This document shows, piece by piece, positions 25,901 to 34,782 of a stretch of 64,000 nucleotides of DNA. Within the stretch, counting starts at the first letter, position 1. Each line of letters opens with the position of its first letter. This DNA comes from Oscillospiraceae bacterium (lineage in GTDB: Bacteria; Bacillota; Clostridia; Oscillospirales; Acutalibacteraceae): the NCBI GenBank assembly GCA_015066175.1, contig SVOW01000004.1, positions 1 to 64,000 of the forward strand. The letters run 5' to 3'. The translations under genes were made by a program, and so were the position numbers. Below the pieces are notes generated by a model. That model saw only the letters and a list, made by a program, of their open reading frames with translations. It was not told where the DNA came from and ran no database searches.

Positions 25901-27241
25901 TGGTTTAATGATACCTTCGATGAAAGACTTCATTATGTTGATGGTTCGCTTATAGTAACAACCTATTCACCATGGAATAAAGACCTTTGGATTTGTAAAT
26001 ATCAGTACACAGGCACTGTAACAGGAAATACCATCAGGGCCAATGCAGCGGATTTCCGATTACTTGATTATAACGAGGAAGCCGATGCACACGGATGGAA
26101 CTGGATTTTAGGTGCGACAAATTTCAAAGATTATTACAGCTGGGTTGGCAGTGGCGGCAGGCATGAGTATACGTATAAACTGAAAGTAGAAGATGAATAT
26201 CTTTACACCACCGATTATGCTAAGCTGCATTTTGACAATACAGCAGAGCTTACCTGGGATAATGACGGTTCGTCAGGACCTGTAACAGAAACAACGGATT
26301 TTTACACGGGTTTGCTTCACAAACATGTTGCGCAGGATGATGAAAGGCTTGACTTTGAGGTTCATATCAACAGAATGGCTCTTGATATCCTTGAAAGAGC
26401 TGGTACATTAACTGTTTATGATAAAATGACGCCTAACCTTTCCGTTTATTGGGAGTCAATTAAACTGAAATATGAAGATGGTGTGGGCACTGATGTATGG
26501 GTGGATTTTGATTCGCCTGAAAGCAGATATACATACACAGTAACCTACGACCCAACCACAAACAGTCTTACATTTATTGTGCCTGACAGCCTTCACATAA
26601 TAATCGACTATACCACACTTATAACAGAAAGTGGTCTTGTATCGGTTGAAAACTCTGTAATGGTTGATGGCAAAGCTGAGGTTGCAGATATTATCGACGC
26701 ACTTTTCAACGTTCAGGATCACAGCGGTGGTGCATCGGGTTCAAACCAAAAAACAACACTTATTAAGCAGGATGGTCTGACTAACAAGCCATTGCCCGGT
26801 GCAACATTTTTGCTTTACGGTCTTAAAGGTGATTCTGCTGCTGTGAGACCTGCCGGTGTACCGCAGACAATTATCACCGAAGACGGCACCATTCTCAGGT
26901 TTATCGGAGCTTATACAACAGGGGCTGACGGTACTTCAGTAATAGAATCGCAGTACCTGACGGTTGGCGGACCGTATGCGCTTGTTGAATATGTTGCGCC
27001 TGAAGGATATGAATTATTGGAAAAACCTGTATATTTTTATTTTTATCAAGATGACCCTAACGGTGAAATGCAGACCGTTACCACCCTTGTGGCTATCGAA
27101 AACTTCAAAGGAAGTTTCCTGATTCCCGAAACGGGCAGCACAGGCACATTCTTTTTGGCAACAATCGGCATTGCCCTTGTGGCATTTCCGGTTTTGTATA
27201 GTTTGATTCGTCGTAAACGGGAAAGGAGGTTAATCGGGTAA
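22907..27241 (+). CDS. large LPXTG-type pilus tip/adhesin protein
   Basis: 1444 residues from GTG 22907, with AAAGGGGG 8 bases upstream. After an N-terminal TM/signal segment (about 20-45) come two C-G-x-E-E-H-T-H / C-x-x-P-E-H-T-H-type motifs. A CHAP-like region (about 100-260) follows, whose expected W-C-A-x-F is W-D-T-K-F. A long stretch of Ig-like/isopeptide-type beta domains runs to about 1290, then a CnaB-like domain (about 1285-1390). It ends in the sorting signal IPETG (1406-1410), a hydrophobic helix and RRKRERR. Probably the tip adhesin; the ligand is unknown. Confidence 0.85.
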   Translation: MASVNKEYLKDHKLFRIRNKKIVAIFPLIAVLVAVIVFWYLKLVGITVTTDALCGVEEHTHSSFCYRDGELICNKPEHTHSAECFPDNTADIETSYDWKKTFENVTITNNITENLVSIANTQVGYKESTKNYEYNAFAEKHAYTRYGEWYGVPYGNWDTKFVSFCLNYSNINDSDSLISASAETMRLSWQNKNLYFSSAKYDGVRGDVVFFDTNSDKKADRTGIVVCSGEDFLIVIEGNVEGEVKTVFYQKFDTVLGYGKTGGLYPAKNIVNADKEQSGGESIITADVSGRVNRYIPNTSEQPAKFRMTKTTGAYNNEPLIMMSADDHGITYTSHLEDEVVGVVFREQSGVELGNGDTVYIGEIYQISLEFSEINTGSQWIQFRHNEDGYLTYQLPENIHCEPFDDWHTISAKTENGTITDVGEYFMDETGLLRVKFYEDNEGVNFVEKYSNVDFTIDFNATVASAQSGSSTDIKFNDKIDINLNVDGNATMKSTKTHGEYDPDNHTMEYFIRIEATHGVVKDLVVDDQIWNTHHTLLDTVVVTDLNGNLITPQPTVSANPGTAGGKQGSLISGFPDMPAGEGFIIRYKTQIDDSAMANDKVSLWNGAYSTGKNSLGQDVTTNTQDWLEVELEKIEKDGKQVVVEDNNGNDVSVIEWQVEIRKDNHNLQGTVIIDTLGEGLAYFTDKDILVRHYDEWGNRLPDSYISWDDVTINGNSMSFPLPDGYAFNISYYTTYEEPDEGETVNYTNSVRATINGKEEQAGGTANVVGFVPHVEKSASGNDGEFVTFTIEADVPAVIKDMGNFLITDLAAFWGYPNDVGYLYIENLPQDMVITATTESGRTVTFTPYKAGGPVENTYILEAPAEGNQMHSFVIYFNTADADAASSKWILDENAKLTVTYKIPFDAKTGTEWEGELTGGETLEDVLLDEHKLSNEVYFNYTNITQDVASTTYEYSPRITKKSSVHEDGNIDYTVLFNNTIPGSGGNEGYINGSVQNLWFNDTFDERLHYVDGSLIVTTYSPWNKDLWICKYQYTGTVTGNTIRANAADFRLLDYNEEADAHGWNWILGATNFKDYYSWVGSGGRHEYTYKLKVEDEYLYTTDYAKLHFDNTAELTWDNDGSSGPVTETTDFYTGLLHKHVAQDDERLDFEVHINRMALDILERAGTLTVYDKMTPNLSVYWESIKLKYEDGVGTDVWVDFDSPESRYTYTVTYDPTTNSLTFIVPDSLHIIIDYTTLITESGLVSVENSVMVDGKAEVADIIDALFNVQDHSGGASGSNQKTTLIKQDGLTNKPLPGATFLLYGLKGDSAAVRPAGVPQTIITEDGTILRFIGAYTTGADGTSVIESQYLTVGGPYALVEYVAPEGYELLEKPVYFYFYQDDPNGEMQTVTTLVAIENFKGSFLIPETGSTGTFFLATIGIALVAFPVLYSLIRRKRERRLIG

Positions 27242-27328
27242 TCTCCTTAAACAATTAAAAAATGATTGCGACGGAGAAAACAAATTCAGTTTAAAAATTG
27301 CAAATTAAAAAAAGAAAGGATGAAAATT

Positions 27329-28837
27329 ATGAAAAAATTATTTGCAGTTTTATTGGCAGTAGTACTCGTTTTTGCAATGGGTACAGTAGCTCTCGCAGCA
27401 GACACAGGCACAATCACAATCACTAATGCAGAAGTGGGCGAAACATATGACATCTACAAGATGGCTGATTTCACTCCTATTGCAGGTGAAACAGAAAAAG
27501 GTGTTTACACTGCTGTAAGCGGTTGGGAAAATTTCTTTGCACAGGCACCTGCATCAAACTACTTCGAAACAGAAGTTATTGATGGCAAAACAGTTGTTAC
27601 AATGACAACTGAACCTACAGATGTTCAGAAGGCTGAACTTGCAAAAGAAGCAGTAGACTATGGAAAAACTAAAGGTGCTACAGCAACAATCGAAGCAACA
27701 TCAGAAAATGTTGTATTCACAGGTCTTGACCTCGGTTACTATGCTGTTGACACAACTCTTGGTACTGTTTGCGCACTTGTAAACACAAATTCAGATTTCA
27801 CAACTGTTGAAAAGAACGCAAAACCCGGTATCACAAAAGAAGTTGAAGAAGACAGAGACAACACTTGGGGTCAGGTTAACGATGCTGACATCGGCCAGGA
27901 AGTTAATTACAGATCAAACATCACAGTTGGTGCAGGTCTCACAAACTACGAAATGCACGATACAATGGATGCAGGTCTTACACTTGACAAAGACAGTATC
28001 GCTGTTGAAGGTGCAACAGAAGGCACAGACTACACTGTAGAATACACATGCGCTGACGGTTGCACATTCGTAATCAAATTTGAAGATGATTTCATTGAAA
28101 ATGTTGCAGCAAATGACGCTGACAAAACATTCACTGTTACTTACTCAGCAACTCTCAATGAAGATGCTAAGGTTGCTTACGACAAAGGTACTGACGATTA
28201 CGAAGGTAACATGAACAGAGTTCACCTTGAATACTTCAACGAATCAGTAATCAAAACAGACGAAATCAAGACAGTTACATACACATGGAAACTTGATGTA
28301 TTCAAGTACACAATGGATGGCGAAAATAAAACACCTCTTGCAGGTGCAACATTCCAGCTTCTTGACAAAGACGGCAACGCTATCAAATTCTCAGAAGTAG
28401 CAGGTGCAGCTACTCCTACTTATGTAGTTGACCCCGAAAACGGCAAAACAGATATTGATACTGATTCTACAGGTGACATTACATTCATCGGCCTTGATGA
28501 AGGTAAATACAGCCTTCGCGAAGTTTCAGCTCCCGCAGGTTATAACAAGATTGCTAATGATATCGAAGTTGTTATCGGCAGCAATCTCGACCACGAAAAC
28601 CTTAAAGCTGAATTCGGTTATGTACAGTATGATGAAGGTGGCGAAGCAATAGTTGACGCAGACGACAATCTTGTTTTAGAAGATCCCGCAACAATCGAAG
28701 TAGAAAACAAAACAGGTGGCCTTTTCCCCGAAACAGGCGGCATCGGTACAACAATCTTCTACATCGTTGGTGGTCTTCTCATGCTCGCAGCAGTAGTTAT
28801 TCTCGTTTCAAAGAAGAGAATGTCAGCAGCTGCTTGA
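27329..28837 (+). CDS. major pilin (SpaA/FimA-like, LPXTG type)
   Basis: 502 residues from ATG 27329 (AAAGAAAGG about 9 bases upstream). The signal peptide ends ALAA (about 23). Two or more Cna-type domains follow. A candidate pilin-motif lysine lies in KNAKPGITKEV (about 164-174). An E-box lies in YSLREVSAPAGYN (about 394-406). The sorting signal is FPETGG (466-471), followed by a hydrophobic helix and SKKR. The codon choice is strongly restricted compared with neighbours (repeated aca, gca, gaa, ctt), as expected of a highly expressed gene. It is polymerised by the downstream class C sortase. Confidence 0.92.
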   Translation: MKKLFAVLLAVVLVFAMGTVALAADTGTITITNAEVGETYDIYKMADFTPIAGETEKGVYTAVSGWENFFAQAPASNYFETEVIDGKTVVTMTTEPTDVQKAELAKEAVDYGKTKGATATIEATSENVVFTGLDLGYYAVDTTLGTVCALVNTNSDFTTVEKNAKPGITKEVEEDRDNTWGQVNDADIGQEVNYRSNITVGAGLTNYEMHDTMDAGLTLDKDSIAVEGATEGTDYTVEYTCADGCTFVIKFEDDFIENVAANDADKTFTVTYSATLNEDAKVAYDKGTDDYEGNMNRVHLEYFNESVIKTDEIKTVTYTWKLDVFKYTMDGENKTPLAGATFQLLDKDGNAIKFSEVAGAATPTYVVDPENGKTDIDTDSTGDITFIGLDEGKYSLREVSAPAGYNKIANDIEVVIGSNLDHENLKAEFGYVQYDEGGEAIVDADDNLVLEDPATIEVENKTGGLFPETGGIGTTIFYIVGGLLMLAAVVILVSKKRMSAAA

Positions 28838-28847
28838 AGGGATAAAG

Positions 28848-29038
28848 AATCTGAAGATTCTGACGAGCCCAAAGATTCCTCAGAATCCTAAGGTTCCCCG
28901 GTGAATAACCGACAATTCAATTTATACCCTGCCGGCCTTGTGTCGGCAGGGATATACCCGAAAAATAATCCGATTTAAAATTCTGACCGTTGTTACCGTA
29001 GCCGATTTACGGTGGTAACGTTGAAAATTTTAAATTGG
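28848..29038 (+). other. structured intergenic RNA between pilin and sortase genes
   Basis: The 217-base gap is rich in stems. AGAATC/GATTCT lies near 28849-28863. CCCTGCCG/CGGCAGGG (28927-28951) has a 9-base loop. A long stem CCGATTTAAAATT (28970-28982) / AATTTTAAATTGG (29026-29038) encloses an inner hairpin ACCGTA/TACGGT (28995-29013). None has a strong T tract. The structure may set the pilin-to-sortase ratio by 3' stabilisation, processing or partial termination. Function inferred only. Confidence 0.55.
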
Positions 29039-29054
29039 AATAAGAGAAATATTT

Positions 29055-30080
29055 ATGGAAGAAAATAAAAAGAACGAAAACGCACTGCCTGAAGAAAAGG
29101 TTAAATCAGACGAAAATGTCACACCTGAAAAAGACGTTGAATCTGAAGAAAATGCTGAAATTAAGGCAGACGTTAAAAAAGAAGAAAAAACTGAAAAGAA
29201 AAAGAAGGCTAAAAAGAAAGGTCTTACATCAACAATTCTGTTGATAGTCATCTTTTTGGTCGGACTTTGTATTTTGCTTTATCCCAGCGTAAGTAACTTC
29301 TGGAACGAAAAAAGGCAATCGCAGGCCATTATGAACTATAATGATTTGATTGCAGATTTCACTCCTGAAGATTTTCAGGCGCATTTTGAAAAAGCCGAAG
29401 AATACAACCGTAAACTCAGGCTTATTTCCGAACCGTTTCTGGGATACAGTGAAATCAGTGATGAATATTATTCTGTATTGGACATCAACGGAAACGGAAT
29501 GATGGGCTACATAACCATTGACAAAATCAAAGTGCAGATACCTATTTATCACGGAACAAGCGACAATGTTTTAAACTCTGCAGTAGGTCATCTTGAAGGT
29601 TCGAGCCTTCCTATCGGTGGAGAAAACACACATACTGTGCTTTCTGCTCACCGTGGTCTGCCGTCAGCAAAGTTGTTTACAAACCTTGATGAACTTGTTG
29701 TGGGCGATATTTTCACATTAACGATTCTTGACAGAACTTTAACTTATCAGGTTGATCAGGTGATTGTTGTGTTGCCTGAAGAAGTCAATGAATTGTATGT
29801 TGAAAACGGCGAAGATTATTGCACTCTTGTAACATGCACGCCCTATGGCATAAACACACATCGTTTGCTTGTAAGAGGCACGAGAATTGAAAATATTGAA
29901 GAAGGCAAAAAGGTGAATGTTATCACCGATGCTTATCAGGTTGACCCGCTTATTGTTACTCCTGCAGTTGCAATTCCTATGCTTGGCGGACTTCTTATTT
30001 TCCTCATAGTAAAATCTTCAAAAGAAAAGAAGAAAAACCAGTCTTTGCAGAAAGAAAAAAAGAAAAATGAAAATAAATAA
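29055..30080 (+). CDS. class C (pilin-polymerising) sortase
   Basis: 341 residues. A highly charged Glu/Lys cytoplasmic tail (about 1-58), TM helix (about 59-78), then the sortase domain. The catalytic triad is visible: His199 in SAHRG, Cys261 in LVTC and Arg270/274 in HRLLVRG. A second hydrophobic helix near 305-325 and a Lys-rich tail are typical of class C enzymes. It links pilin Thr (from FPETG) to a pilin Lys. No clear DPW/DPF lid motif was seen. The cytoplasmic tail is unusually long. Confidence 0.92.
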   Translation: MEENKKNENALPEEKVKSDENVTPEKDVESEENAEIKADVKKEEKTEKKKKAKKKGLTSTILLIVIFLVGLCILLYPSVSNFWNEKRQSQAIMNYNDLIADFTPEDFQAHFEKAEEYNRKLRLISEPFLGYSEISDEYYSVLDINGNGMMGYITIDKIKVQIPIYHGTSDNVLNSAVGHLEGSSLPIGGENTHTVLSAHRGLPSAKLFTNLDELVVGDIFTLTILDRTLTYQVDQVIVVLPEEVNELYVENGEDYCTLVTCTPYGINTHRLLVRGTRIENIEEGKKVNVITDAYQVDPLIVTPAVAIPMLGGLLIFLIVKSSKEKKKNQSLQKEKKKNENK

Positions 30081-30120
30081 TAAATAATAAATAATAAATA
30101 AAGAGAAAGGTGGTGGAAGA

Positions 30121-31080
30121 ATGAAAAATAAAAAATTAAGATCATTTGTTGCTGTCTTCCTGACGGTTGCAGTTTTTATTCTTCCCTTGTCTCAGAATGT
30201 GGTTGCACTTGACGACAAAAAGGGCAGCATAACACTTAACCTTGTTGATTCATCAACTGAAAAACCGTTGGCTGATGTGGCTGTGCACCTTTATTTCATT
30301 GCAACGGCAGTTGAAGATGGCAGCAGTGTCAGATATGAACTGATTTCCCCTTATGATAAATCAGGCTTTGATGCAGATGATTGGCAGGATTCATCCCTTC
30401 CTGTGCACCTTGCTCATTTTGCAGTTTCAGAATCTCTGCCTTACGCAGAAAAGGTGACAGATGAAAACGGTGTTATTGTTTTTGAAAATCTTGAGCATGG
30501 TTTATATCTTTTAGTGCCGTCAGAAGATGCTGAAAGCAAATGCACATTGTCGCCCTTTATTGTGAGCATCCCTGCTTACGATTCTGAAAATAAAACATGG
30601 GAATATAATATTGTGGCATCACCTAAAATTTCAGGCGGCAGCGGCGGTGAAAGCGGAGATGATTCTGAAACATATATCAGCGTTGTGAAAAAATGGGAAA
30701 CAAGCACATCTCATCCCAAGAGTGTAACTGTTGTTTTGCTCCGCGATTATGAAGAATATGCAAAAATTCAGCTTGATGAAAGTAACGGCTGGTATCACCG
30801 TTTTGATAATCTTCCCAAAGATTATATCTGGAGTGTGGTTGAAGAAAATGTGCCTGATGGTTACACTGTTTCTTATGTAACTTCGTCAAACACAGTTACC
30901 ATAATTAACAAATCCGAAGATAAATCAGAAACACCTACCGAGCCTCCCACAGAGGAAGAAGACAAGCTTGTGCAGACAGGTCAGCTTAACTGGCCTGTGC
31001 CTGTGTGTGCAATTGCAGGGCTTCTCATTTTCAGCATTGGCTGGGCTATGTTGAAATTCGGCAAAAAAGAAAGTGAATAA
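30121..31080 (+). CDS. minor pilin / base subunit with LVQTG sorting signal
   Basis: 319 residues. Signal peptide ending about NVVA (27-30), a first CnaB-like domain (about 35-165: VFENLEHGLYLLVPSE) and a second one (about 180-265, KKWETSTSHPKSV...). A Thr/Pro/Glu linker leads to LVQTGQLNWPVPV and a TM helix. The LxxTG-QLNWPVPV tail is characteristic of base pilins in gut Ruminococcaceae, usually with LPQTG; here Pro is replaced by Val. It probably anchors the fibre to the wall through the second sortase. Confidence 0.85.
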   Translation: MKNKKLRSFVAVFLTVAVFILPLSQNVVALDDKKGSITLNLVDSSTEKPLADVAVHLYFIATAVEDGSSVRYELISPYDKSGFDADDWQDSSLPVHLAHFAVSESLPYAEKVTDENGVIVFENLEHGLYLLVPSEDAESKCTLSPFIVSIPAYDSENKTWEYNIVASPKISGGSGGESGDDSETYISVVKKWETSTSHPKSVTVVLLRDYEEYAKIQLDESNGWYHRFDNLPKDYIWSVVEENVPDGYTVSYVTSSNTVTIINKSEDKSETPTEPPTEEEDKLVQTGQLNWPVPVCAIAGLLIFSIGWAMLKFGKKESE

Positions 31081-31092
31081 GGAGTAATTTCA

Positions 31093-31683
31093 ATGAAAAG
31101 AAAAATCGGCATTACTCTTGTAGCACTGGGCCTTGCATTGATTATATTTGCAGTCGGTCTGCTTATATATAACAATTATGAGAATAAACGCGCCGAAGCT
31201 TATGCAGCCGATGTGATAAACAAAATGGTGGATGTAATCAAGCAGAATAAAAATTCTTCAACTGAAAAAGACCCCTTTGATGAAGAGATGAAAGTTGTTG
31301 AAATTGACGGTTACGGTTATATCGGCTATATTTCCATTCCCGGGTTTAACCTTAATCTGCCCGTTATGTCAGAATGGGATTACAGCAGGCTGAAAATTTC
31401 TCCCTGCAGATATTACGGCTCAACGAAAACTGATAACCTTGTTATCTGCGCCCATAATTTCAACAGTCATTTCGGATATATCGGCAAACTTGAGCCTGAT
31501 ATGGCAGTTTCCTTTACAGATATGGAAGGGGAAATAACAGAATATTCTGTTGTTTCGGTTGAAATTCTGCAACCTACCGATACCGATAAGGTGAAAGACA
31601 CAGGCGACGACCTTATTGTTTACACCTGCACATATGGTGGAAGAACGAGGATTGCAGTAAGATGTGAAAAAACTGAAAAATAA
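31093..31683 (+). CDS. second sortase (housekeeping/base-anchoring type)
   Basis: 196 residues, a single N-terminal TM helix (about 7-28) and no C-terminal helix. Catalytic residues: His121 in CAHNFNSHFG, Cys179 in YTC and Arg186 in GGRTRIAVRC. The YTCTYGG...R arrangement and small size fit class D/B-like enzymes found last in clostridial pilus operons. It may recognise the LVQTG protein and join the pilus to peptidoglycan. It starts 12 bases after the minor pilin gene. Confidence 0.88.
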   Translation: MKRKIGITLVALGLALIIFAVGLLIYNNYENKRAEAYAADVINKMVDVIKQNKNSSTEKDPFDEEMKVVEIDGYGYIGYISIPGFNLNLPVMSEWDYSRLKISPCRYYGSTKTDNLVICAHNFNSHFGYIGKLEPDMAVSFTDMEGEITEYSVVSVEILQPTDTDKVKDTGDDLIVYTCTYGGRTRIAVRCEKTEK

Positions 31684-31689
31684 AAAATT

Positions 31690-31725
31690 CCTGCCCGTCA
31701 TAAAAAAGACGGAGCAGGTTTTTTT
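31690..31725 (+). terminator. terminator of the pilus locus
   Basis: Stem CCTGC-CCGTC / GACGG-AGCAGG with an A-rich loop and seven Ts at 31719-31725. Confidence 0.9.
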
Positions 31726-31751
31726 GACAAAATTTTTAAATGAGTTATAAT
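31724..31751 (+). promoter_or_regulatory. sigma-A promoter
   Basis: Perfect TTGACA (31724-31729), 16-base spacer, perfect TATAAT (31746-31751). It overlaps the T tract of the pilus terminator and drives the gene at 31781. Confidence 0.85.
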
Positions 31752-31780
31752 AGTTGTAATAAACAACGAGGAATGAATTT

Positions 31781-33577
31781 ATGAAAACTGTAAAACTTCC
31801 CTATGTGCTTGCAAGAGAAATTGAAATTTATGAAAAAGATGATTCTTCAGTGCCTGAAAAATTGTTTGAAAATTCTGGAAACGGCGTGCCTGCAGATTTT
31901 GCTGAAATCAACGAAGAATTGCCCTCAGAAAAAAACAGCTACACATGCTTTGCCAAAACCGATAAAGCATTGTGGATAGGCGCAGATAACGGACTTACAC
32001 GTTTTGAGCCTGACGCAGAATTTGAGGCTGACAGAGTTATGCTTTTTTCAGCACAAAGGCACCTTGCTGACAACAAAGTTATTTCTGTTTATGCACCTGA
32101 TGAAAAGGAAGAAAGCGTGTGGGTGCTGACAGAAACTGCAGTTTCACACATTCGCCTTGTGAGAATTTCAGCAGAAGAAAAAGCAAGACGTCTTACAGAA
32201 GAAACTCATAAATATATAGACAGACATGGTCTTGTGACACAGCGTTATCTCACAAAAGACAGAGATTTTGAGTCACGTTTGCCTTACGGTCATTCTGACA
32301 ATTCAGGTGCTTTCACTGCAGCATTCGCAATGGGTGAACTTTTTAAATATGGCTATTACAGAGAAAAATACGGCAAAGGCCATCCTTTATCTGTCAAGGC
32401 AAGAAAAAGTGCTCTGCGTGCCACTGAAGCCTGCCAGCTTCTTATGCGTATTTCCTGCAGGGATAACGGCTTTGTTGCACGTACATTTTTGACACCTGAT
32501 GAACCTGTGCCTGATGACGGACTTTTCTATCGCATTGAAAATGGCAAAGCAGTGTGTCTTCCCACTACTGATTCAAAAAGAAAAAGGCTTGCAGGCCGCG
32601 AATTTTCCGTTATTTATTGCGTGCCTGAAAGGCTCTCTCGTCTTTATGAAGACGAGGGGCACACAATTGAAGGCATCGTCTACAAAGGCGACACAAGCAG
32701 CGATGAAATCACACCGCATTTTATGCTGATGTATTTTGCTCATCTTATTCTTGGTGAAGAAGACCCCGAACTTGACAGAATTATAAAAATATCTGCCAAA
32801 AAGACACTGGGCCATATTATTGAAAACGGCTACAGACTTATGGAGTGTTTCGGCAGACCTACAACCTGGGGCAGGTGGGATAAAAAGCATTTCCGTTTTG
32901 GCATCGGCTGGGCAGATGCACCTCTTAAAACTGCAGAAATCCTTATGTACCACAAGGTAGTTATGGCAATAACAGGCGAAAAAGGCTTGTGGGAAGATAG
33001 TTATAATAAGCTTGTGAAAAAAGAAAATTATGCAGAAATTTCTGTTCTGCACGAAAAACGCCTGAAAAGTCTTTCTGCAATCTGCCACAGGACTCCCGAA
33101 GAAGGAATGATGTATGGCGACCACATTGTGGCAACAGGCGCATTATGGCTTCTTACAATGCTTGAAGAAGATGATAAACTTAAAAATATATACAGAAACG
33201 GCTTGCGAAGCTGGAATGGCACAATCCGCAGAGAGCATAATCCCATATATGATTTTATGTTTATGCTTAGCTGTCCTGATGATGAAATTGACACAGAGTT
33301 GCTTTCCGATTGGTTCAGAAGGCAGAATGTGTCTAATCTTGGAGCAAGCGTAAATGTTACAAACCGAAAAGATGTCAGAAGTATAAAACTTCTCGGCGGT
33401 AATAAAGAAACATCAAAGCTTCTTATGCCTGACGAGCGTGCAATTACAAAATATGACCGCAACCCATATGCTTTCCTTGATGAAGATGTTGCACAGGGCA
33501 CACGTATGGTTGAAAGTTGTTATGTTTACACCACAGCATTCTGGCTTGGTAAATATTACGGACTGATTGAAGACTAA
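31781..33577 (+). CDS. unknown 598-residue protein, probable all-helical toroid enzyme
   Basis: No signal peptide. The N-terminal ~130 residues contain a propeller-like strand motif, ALWIGADNGLTRFEP, as in Reg_prop repeats. The remainder (about 150-590) is helix-rich, with conserved-looking RLPYGHSDNSGAF, PHFMLMYFAHLILG, RPTTWGRWDK and DWFRRQNVSNLG segments. The Trp/His/Asp-rich motifs resemble alpha/alpha-toroid carbohydrate enzymes, but I cannot name the family. It is 74 bases upstream of NamZ on the same strand, so a role in glycan or peptidoglycan fragment metabolism is inferred. It has its own strong promoter. Confidence 0.7.
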   Translation: MKTVKLPYVLAREIEIYEKDDSSVPEKLFENSGNGVPADFAEINEELPSEKNSYTCFAKTDKALWIGADNGLTRFEPDAEFEADRVMLFSAQRHLADNKVISVYAPDEKEESVWVLTETAVSHIRLVRISAEEKARRLTEETHKYIDRHGLVTQRYLTKDRDFESRLPYGHSDNSGAFTAAFAMGELFKYGYYREKYGKGHPLSVKARKSALRATEACQLLMRISCRDNGFVARTFLTPDEPVPDDGLFYRIENGKAVCLPTTDSKRKRLAGREFSVIYCVPERLSRLYEDEGHTIEGIVYKGDTSSDEITPHFMLMYFAHLILGEEDPELDRIIKISAKKTLGHIIENGYRLMECFGRPTTWGRWDKKHFRFGIGWADAPLKTAEILMYHKVVMAITGEKGLWEDSYNKLVKKENYAEISVLHEKRLKSLSAICHRTPEEGMMYGDHIVATGALWLLTMLEEDDKLKNIYRNGLRSWNGTIRREHNPIYDFMFMLSCPDDEIDTELLSDWFRRQNVSNLGASVNVTNRKDVRSIKLLGGNKETSKLLMPDERAITKYDRNPYAFLDEDVAQGTRMVESCYVYTTAFWLGKYYGLIED

Positions 33578-33651
33578 GACTGAACAGAAAAATATATGAT
33601 GTGAATAATTCTCTTTGTTTGATATGAATGCAATTTGAAAGAAGGAAAAGT

Positions 33652-34776
33652 ATGGCGATATTAAAACAAAAAGTTCTGTGCGGAGCAGATGTGTTTGCAC
33701 GTGATGACTTAAAGTTGCAAGGGAAATGCGGCCTTATCACCAACCACACAGGTGTTCTTCGCGACCTTTCTTCAACTGTGGATATGCTGAAAAGCAAGTG
33801 CAACATGACTGCTCTTTTCGGCCCTGAACATGGTGTGAGAGGCGATGTGCAGGCAGGGGAAGGAGTGGTGTCTTTTGCTGATGAAAAAACAGGTCTTCCC
33901 GTATACAGTCTGTTTGGTGATGATATATCCGAAAGCGAAAAAGCACTGAGAACTCTTGATACGGTGGTTTTTGATATTCAGGATGTTGGTGCAAGGTTTT
34001 ATACTTATGCCTATACTATGACAGATGCAATGAAACTCTGTGCAGAGCACGGTGTGAAGTTTGTTGTTTTTGACCGCCCTAATCCTATCGGCGGAATCAA
34101 AGCCGAGGGAACAATTCTTGACAGACGATTTTCGTCTTTCGTGGGAAGATTTCCTACGCCAACAAGATGCGGTCTTACAATCGGCGAATTCGCATTGATG
34201 ATGAATGAAACTGAAAACATCGGCTGCGACCTGACAGTTATTCCTATGGATGGCTGGGAGAGAAATCTGTATTATGACGAAACGGACCTTGTGTTCATTC
34301 AGCCCTCGCCCAATATTCCTACTGTTGATACGTCATTTGTTTATATAGGCACCTGCATTTTTGAAGACACGAATATTTCTGAGGGCAGGGGCACAACCAA
34401 GCCTTTTGAAATGATAGGTGCACCGTGGCTTGACAGCAAAAAAGTTATTGAAGAAGTGGGCTGTCAGGACGGCGTTATTCTGCGTGAATGCTCGTTTACT
34501 CCGACTTTTTCAAATTATGAAAATGTTTTCTGCCACGGAATACAGATTCATGTTACAGACAGAGATTCTTTTTCGCCCTTTGCTCTTGGCATCAGGCTGT
34601 TGGATGCAATAAGACAAACTCATAAAGAATTTGTTATTGACACTGATATAACAAAACTTATAGGCACAGATGAAATTTTAAACCCTGATTTTAATGCGGA
34701 AGAATTTATAAAAAAAGCAGAAGAACAAAGTGCCCGGTGGCAGGAATCTTCAAAAAAATGGTATCTTTACAAATAA
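33652..34776 (+). CDS. namZ: NamZ-like exo-beta-N-acetylmuramidase (DUF1343)
   Basis: 374 residues from ATG 33652 with GAAGGAAAAG upstream. DUF1343 hallmarks: GLITNHTG (about 25-32), LFGPEHGVRGD (about 53-63), VFDIQDVGARFYTY, DRPNPIGG and FIQPSPNIPT. NamZ enzymes (GH171) remove terminal MurNAc from peptidoglycan fragments. There is no signal peptide here, so the substrate would be cytosolic. MurQ and a sugar kinase 6-7 kb downstream fit a MurNAc salvage route. Confidence 0.85.
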   Translation: MAILKQKVLCGADVFARDDLKLQGKCGLITNHTGVLRDLSSTVDMLKSKCNMTALFGPEHGVRGDVQAGEGVVSFADEKTGLPVYSLFGDDISESEKALRTLDTVVFDIQDVGARFYTYAYTMTDAMKLCAEHGVKFVVFDRPNPIGGIKAEGTILDRRFSSFVGRFPTPTRCGLTIGEFALMMNETENIGCDLTVIPMDGWERNLYYDETDLVFIQPSPNIPTVDTSFVYIGTCIFEDTNISEGRGTTKPFEMIGAPWLDSKKVIEEVGCQDGVILRECSFTPTFSNYENVFCHGIQIHVTDRDSFSPFALGIRLLDAIRQTHKEFVIDTDITKLIGTDEILNPDFNAEEFIKKAEEQSARWQESSKKWYLYK

Positions 34777-34782
34777 CGAAAA

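Noticed and set aside
32573-33124. 183-codon minus-strand frame opposite the 598-residue gene
   Set aside because: Antisense shadow without start signals; the plus-strand frame is longer and coherent.
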